This document shows, one piece after another, positions 24,336-27,439 of a stretch of 27,439 nt of DNA. Origin of the DNA: Gammaproteobacteria bacterium (GTDB taxonomy: Bacteria > Pseudomonadota > Gammaproteobacteria > Arenicellales > DRJH01); assembly GCA_011052285.1 (NCBI GenBank), contig DRJH01000432.1, positions 1 through 27,439 of the forward strand, written 5' to 3'. The first letter of the stretch is position 1. Every line of letters starts with the position of its first letter. The notes beneath the pieces are model-generated. The model searched no databases, was not told the origin of the DNA, and was given only the letters and a program-made list of their open reading frames with translations. The position numbers were made by a program, and so were the translations under genes.

Positions 24336-26195
24336 CTATGACACGATGAATTTTGAAACCGCCTTGTTCAGATTATCGGCCAGCATCACCAGGCGCTCAT
24401 TGCCACTGATAATTTCGCCGGATTGTTCCACGGTTTGTTCAGATAACTGACGTATTCTACTGACATTTTGATCGATTTCAGTGGAGACGGCATTTTGCTC
24501 TTCAGCGGCATTGGCAATTTGCAAGTTGCGGTTGTTGATATCTGCTATGGCACCGGTGATTAGCTCCAGCGAATTTTGCACGGCTTCGGCCCGAGTGACA
24601 CCACCGAGCGCCTTGGTCTGACTCTGTTCCATCGTTGAAACGGCTGTCTGTGAACTGCTCAGCAAGCGTTGTACAATGATATTGATTTCATCGGTTGAGG
24701 TTTGAGAGCGCTGTGCCAGTGACCGTACTTCGTCGGCAACCACGGCAAAACCACGACCATGCTCACCGGCCCGGGCCGCTTCGATGGCGGCATTCAAAGC
24801 CAACAGGTTGGTTTGTTCGGCGATATCACGGATGACATTGAGAACTGAGGTGATATTCTTGCTTTCCTCTCCTAGTTCATTGATGACGTTTGCCGCATTT
24901 TGTACATCCTCAGCAAGTTGTCGAATATTACTCATGTTATCGAGTACTACGCGTAGTCCCTCCTGAGCATTTTCATCGGCTATTTTAGATGCGCCAGCCG
25001 CCTCATTGGCATTGTTCGCCACTTCCCTGGATGAAGCGGTCATTTCAGTAACCGCAGTGGAGACCAGCGCGGTTTCTGAGTGTTGTTGTTGCATATTTTC
25101 ACTACTGTTCTGAATCGAAGACATCAGTTGCCCTGAAGTTGAATTAAGTTCCTTGGCTGTGGCGATAATGTGTTGCGTCAAGCCAGCAATCTCACCCATC
25201 ATGGCATTGTAATTTTTGGCAATTTCGCCAATTTCATCGTCACTTTTGGCTTCAGCACGCAGCGTCAGGTCATGTGTCTGCCCGGCTCGTTTCATAAGTT
25301 CAGATAAGGCCTTGATCGGCCGTACAATGCGACCTGCAAGCCACATTACCAGGAAAGAGACAACCAGGGCGATCAACACTGCAGCTATAACCGCAAATAA
25401 ATTATTGTTTCCCTGGAGGATTTTCACAGCCTCATTCAGCACTGAAAAGTTTGATATGGCGCTGGCTTCAGCTTCCTTCAATTGGGCCCGCAAGCCACTG
25501 TCGGCCCGTAGCCCCTTGGTTCTCTCCGCAGCAACCAGAGTCTGAAAATCTTTTTTGTAGGTTACCATATCTTTAGAAATAGTCGCTTTATCTGTAGCAG
25601 AGAGTGTGCTGGAGTTTAGGTCTTGCTCGAAAACCGCGAAGTGTGCGGTAAATTTTTTCAAGTATTTAAGATCGAAACGCAGCATGAAGTCTTTTTCTGC
25701 TCGTCGCATCATTAACACATCTTTGGATAGAAGGTTGTTGTTCAGTTTCATAAAATTGGCTTCTGCTTTGTGAACCGAGTTCCGTAATGCACCATACAGA
25801 CCGGTTTTTGGAGTCAGACCAATTCGTTGTTGTAAGTTGGTGATCTTTTGAAAGGTTTGGGTATAGCTGTCGAGACCGGCTTGTAATTGCTGGACGAGCG
25901 ATTGATCCATGTCGAATTCGGTGCTATAGGCCTTCAATTCCCCGATAGTCTTGATCATATGAGCTTCGAGTTTCTTGAATTTGTCTACAGAGGCTAACGC
26001 CTTAAAGCCCAGAAAGTCTTTTTCCAAGCCCACCAGTCGGGCTAAGTCGAGATTGATTTCGTCAGTAGTGAGCCTGACATGGTGTAACTTTGATGAGATG
26101 TTGGAATTATAGAGTTGCAGGCCGGTTAAAGAAGCCAGGGAGAGCACAATTAATACGGTGATAAAAAACATTTTTCTCTGGATGGTTTTCAACAT
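24336..26195 (-). CDS. Methyl-accepting chemotaxis protein with long helical sensor domain
   Basis: This transmembrane chemoreceptor signals through CheW and CheA. The 619-residue product has a first transmembrane helix at about 9-27 and a periplasmic helical sensor of about 240 residues. The sensor's size and heptad-like character resemble HBM (helical bimodular) sensors, as in McpS, but I assign that tentatively. A second transmembrane helix lies at about 268-290, then HAMP (GRIVRPIKALSELMKRAG). The cytoplasmic signalling domain has its conserved hairpin tip IAEQTNLLALNAAIEAARAGEHGRGFAVVADEVRSLAQRS. AGGAATAGGA sits just before the start. There are no chemotaxis partners nearby; it is an isolated receptor gene. 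It may serve flagellar or twitching motility. Confidence 0.93.
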   Translation of the reverse strand: MLKTIQRKMFFITVLIVLSLASLTGLQLYNSNISSKLHHVRLTTDEINLDLARLVGLEKDFLGFKALASVDKFKKLEAHMIKTIGELKAYSTEFDMDQSLVQQLQAGLDSYTQTFQKITNLQQRIGLTPKTGLYGALRNSVHKAEANFMKLNNNLLSKDVLMMRRAEKDFMLRFDLKYLKKFTAHFAVFEQDLNSSTLSATDKATISKDMVTYKKDFQTLVAAERTKGLRADSGLRAQLKEAEASAISNFSVLNEAVKILQGNNNLFAVIAAVLIALVVSFLVMWLAGRIVRPIKALSELMKRAGQTHDLTLRAEAKSDDEIGEIAKNYNAMMGEIAGLTQHIIATAKELNSTSGQLMSSIQNSSENMQQQHSETALVSTAVTEMTASSREVANNANEAAGASKIADENAQEGLRVVLDNMSNIRQLAEDVQNAANVINELGEESKNITSVLNVIRDIAEQTNLLALNAAIEAARAGEHGRGFAVVADEVRSLAQRSQTSTDEINIIVQRLLSSSQTAVSTMEQSQTKALGGVTRAEAVQNSLELITGAIADINNRNLQIANAAEEQNAVSTEIDQNVSRIRQLSEQTVEQSGEIISGNERLVMLADNLNKAVSKFIVS

Positions 26196-26402
26196 TTCCT
26201 ATTCCTCAAGTACACATTCATCAGGCATTTGTTACGTTGCGGCGGAGTATAGCGTGTTTTCATACTGCCCATGGATAGCAAAGTCCTTTCTCAATTATCG
26301 CATGGGTTATCGACTCGTTGGCCAAGGATCTTTAACCGGAAAAGCCAATAATTTTTTTTACTGCTGAGCTATGCGTGGCTAACCGAGTTTTTGCTATGGC
26401 CC

Positions 26403-26424
26403 CTGTTCTCGGACAGCCTCCTAG
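26403..26424 (+). repeat. Solo terminal repeat of the MITE-like family upstream of moaC (copy 6)
   Basis: CTGTTCTCGGACAGCCTCCT, followed by AG, differs from the terminus at 74-95 by a single base. The rest of the element is not recognisable in the 200 bases to its left. The remaining part of the 296-bp gap between the chemoreceptor and moaC shows an oligo-T run near 26352 and no gene. Confidence 0.65.
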
Positions 26425-26491
26425 ACCAGATTCTGGTGTAGAATCAACAGCTCATAAATAGCGCATAAACGGCTCATCGGTCAGGAGAGAC

Positions 26492-26971
26492 ATGGAGCAG
26501 GAATTGACCCATTTCAATAGGCGTGGTGAGGCCCATATGGTCGATGTCGCAGCCAAGCAGGAAACACATCGTACTGCGATTGCCGATGGTCGCATTCAAA
26601 TGGAGCCGGCTACATTACAGAAAATTATCGACGGTGATCACAAAAAGGGTGATGTGTTGGGTATTGCGCGGGTTGCGGCGATTATGGCTGCCAAGCGTAC
26701 CGCCGACATTGTGCCACTTTGTCACCCCTTGCGTCTGACGCGTATCGATATTCAGTTACAACCGGAGCACGACGCCAACACCGTGTATTGCCGGGCACAA
26801 GTGGAAAGTCGTGATCGTACCGGTGTGGAGATGGAGGCCTTGCACGCCGTGCAAGTCGCCTTATTGACTATTTACGATATGTGCAAGGCGGTTGATCGCG
26901 GCATGCGGATGCAGGACATCGGCCTGGCGTATAAATCTGGTGGTAAATCCGCAACATGGGAGCGTGTATGA
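26492..26971 (+). CDS. moaC: Cyclic pyranopterin monophosphate synthase
   Basis: MoaC converts the MoaA product 3',8-cyclo-GTP to cyclic pyranopterin monophosphate, the first stable intermediate of molybdenum cofactor. The 159-residue product carries HMVDVAAKQETHRTAIADG, KKGDVLGIARVAAIMAAKRTADIVPLCHPL and GVEMEALHAVQVALLTIYDMCKAVDRGM, the complete family pattern with the catalytic Lys, His and Asp regions. GGAGAGAC directly precedes the ATG. The stop overlaps the moeA start as ATGA, so the two molybdenum-cofactor genes are coupled. Confidence 0.96.
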   Translation: MEQELTHFNRRGEAHMVDVAAKQETHRTAIADGRIQMEPATLQKIIDGDHKKGDVLGIARVAAIMAAKRTADIVPLCHPLRLTRIDIQLQPEHDANTVYCRAQVESRDRTGVEMEALHAVQVALLTIYDMCKAVDRGMRMQDIGLAYKSGGKSATWERV

Positions 26972-27439
26972 ATAAACCCGTCGTGGCAAGTTGTGGTTGT
27001 GATGAAGATACGGCTGCACTGGAATTTACTACCGCACGTAATAAAATCCTCGGTACGGTTGTGCGGGTTGAGGGCGAGGAGCGAGTACCATTACATGTTG
27101 CTCTGCAGCGTCGCCTGGCTTGGGATGTGTGTTCACCACATGCCGTCCCCGGTTATGACAATTCCGCCATGGACGGTTACGCCCTGCATGCTGTAGATGC
27201 GGTTAAAGGCACCTGCTTGCCCTGTGTTGGCGCTTCACTTGCTGGCCATCCTTACGACCGGGCGGTCGGGGTTGGCGAATGTGTACGCATTATGACCGGT
27301 GCGGTTATGCCCGACGGGGCGGATTGCGTGGTGATGCAGGAACGGGTTACGGTGAATGGAGATTCGATTATTCTTCAGCGACAGGCGCTGCCAGGAGACC
27401 ATGTCAGATATGCCGGCGAAGACCTGCAGGCGGGTACAA
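26968..27439 (+). CDS. moeA: Molybdopterin molybdenumtransferase MoeA, N-terminal part (runs off window)
   Basis: MoeA inserts molybdate into adenylylated molybdopterin. The frame opens at ATG 26968, overlapping the moaC stop by four bases, and stays open to the window edge (157 codons). The MoeA opening is clear: the PGYDNSAMDGYAL substrate-binding signature near residue 70, then VRIMTGAVMPDGADCVVMQE near 110 and the GEDLQAG segment at the edge. The first 16 residues (SCGCDEDT) precede the usual start of homology. The C-terminal MogA-like and domain IV parts lie outside the window. Confidence 0.95.
   Translation, partial: MNKPVVASCGCDEDTAALEFTTARNKILGTVVRVEGEERVPLHVALQRRLAWDVCSPHAVPGYDNSAMDGYALHAVDAVKGTCLPCVGASLAGHPYDRAVGVGECVRIMTGAVMPDGADCVVMQERVTVNGDSIILQRQALPGDHVRYAGEDLQAGT

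Noticed and set aside
24252..24338. Inverted repeat TAGGCAAAC / GTTTGCCTA near the chemoreceptor end
   Set aside because: Nine-base arms separated by 69 bases, with no T-run; too weak for a terminator or element call.

Overview
The window is chromosomal DNA from a gammaproteobacterium. The evidence is an intact pilMNOPQ-aroK-aroB block, gyrB with the long Gram-negative insertion, MlaA, ApaH, an [4Fe-4S]-type FNR and PilU. Base composition looks moderate (mid-40s to about 50% GC by eye). I cannot name the genus. One housekeeping gene is decaying and degenerate short mobile elements recur, which fits a lineage with relaxed selection or past element expansion, for example a host-associated or sulfur-oxidizing relative. 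That is inference only.

Layout. 1-203: the right end of a short repeat element. 204-5791 (+): pilM, pilN, pilO, pilP, pilQ, the type IV pilus alignment complex and its secretin, tightly coupled. 5788-6012: a nearly complete copy of the same repeat. 6040-7640 (+): aroK and aroB (shikimate pathway). 7756-9402 (+): mlaA (outer-membrane lipid asymmetry) and apaH. 9409-11817 (-): gyrB. 11818-12001: a possible second small inverted-repeat element and a perfect parS site. 12002-13117 (-): dnaN. 13118-13606: non-coding, AT-rich at its dnaN end, with DnaA boxes, and the best candidate for the chromosomal origin. 13607-15011 (-): a broken prlC/opdA (M3 oligopeptidase) that has lost its catalytic centre. 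15012-15641: non-coding, two degenerate repeat copies and a palindromic repeat. 15642-16994 (+): gor. 17013-24180 (-): a diguanylate cyclase, aroE, a SprA-related putative metalloprotease, fnr, pilU, a CPA2 antiporter and a thioredoxin-like protein. 24336-26195 (-): a chemoreceptor. 26492-27439 (+): moaC and the start of moeA, which runs off the edge.

Working together: pilMNOPQ and pilU belong to one machine (assembly and retraction of type IV pili). The diguanylate cyclase and chemoreceptor may feed surface behaviour, but nothing here links them directly. aroK, aroB and aroE supply three shikimate-pathway steps. gyrB, dnaN, the parS site and the DnaA boxes form an origin-proximal replication and segregation locus. 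It is unusual because neither dnaA nor recF is in its customary place beside dnaN.

The most notable non-gene content is (1) the rearranged origin region and (2) a dispersed MITE-like family with inverted termini of about 19-22 bp. Its copies lie at both ends of, and inside, the pil-aro block, and one terminus supplies the last codons of aroB. I found no CRISPR array, tRNA, rRNA or intact transposase, and no clear evidence for a wholly new multi-gene system.
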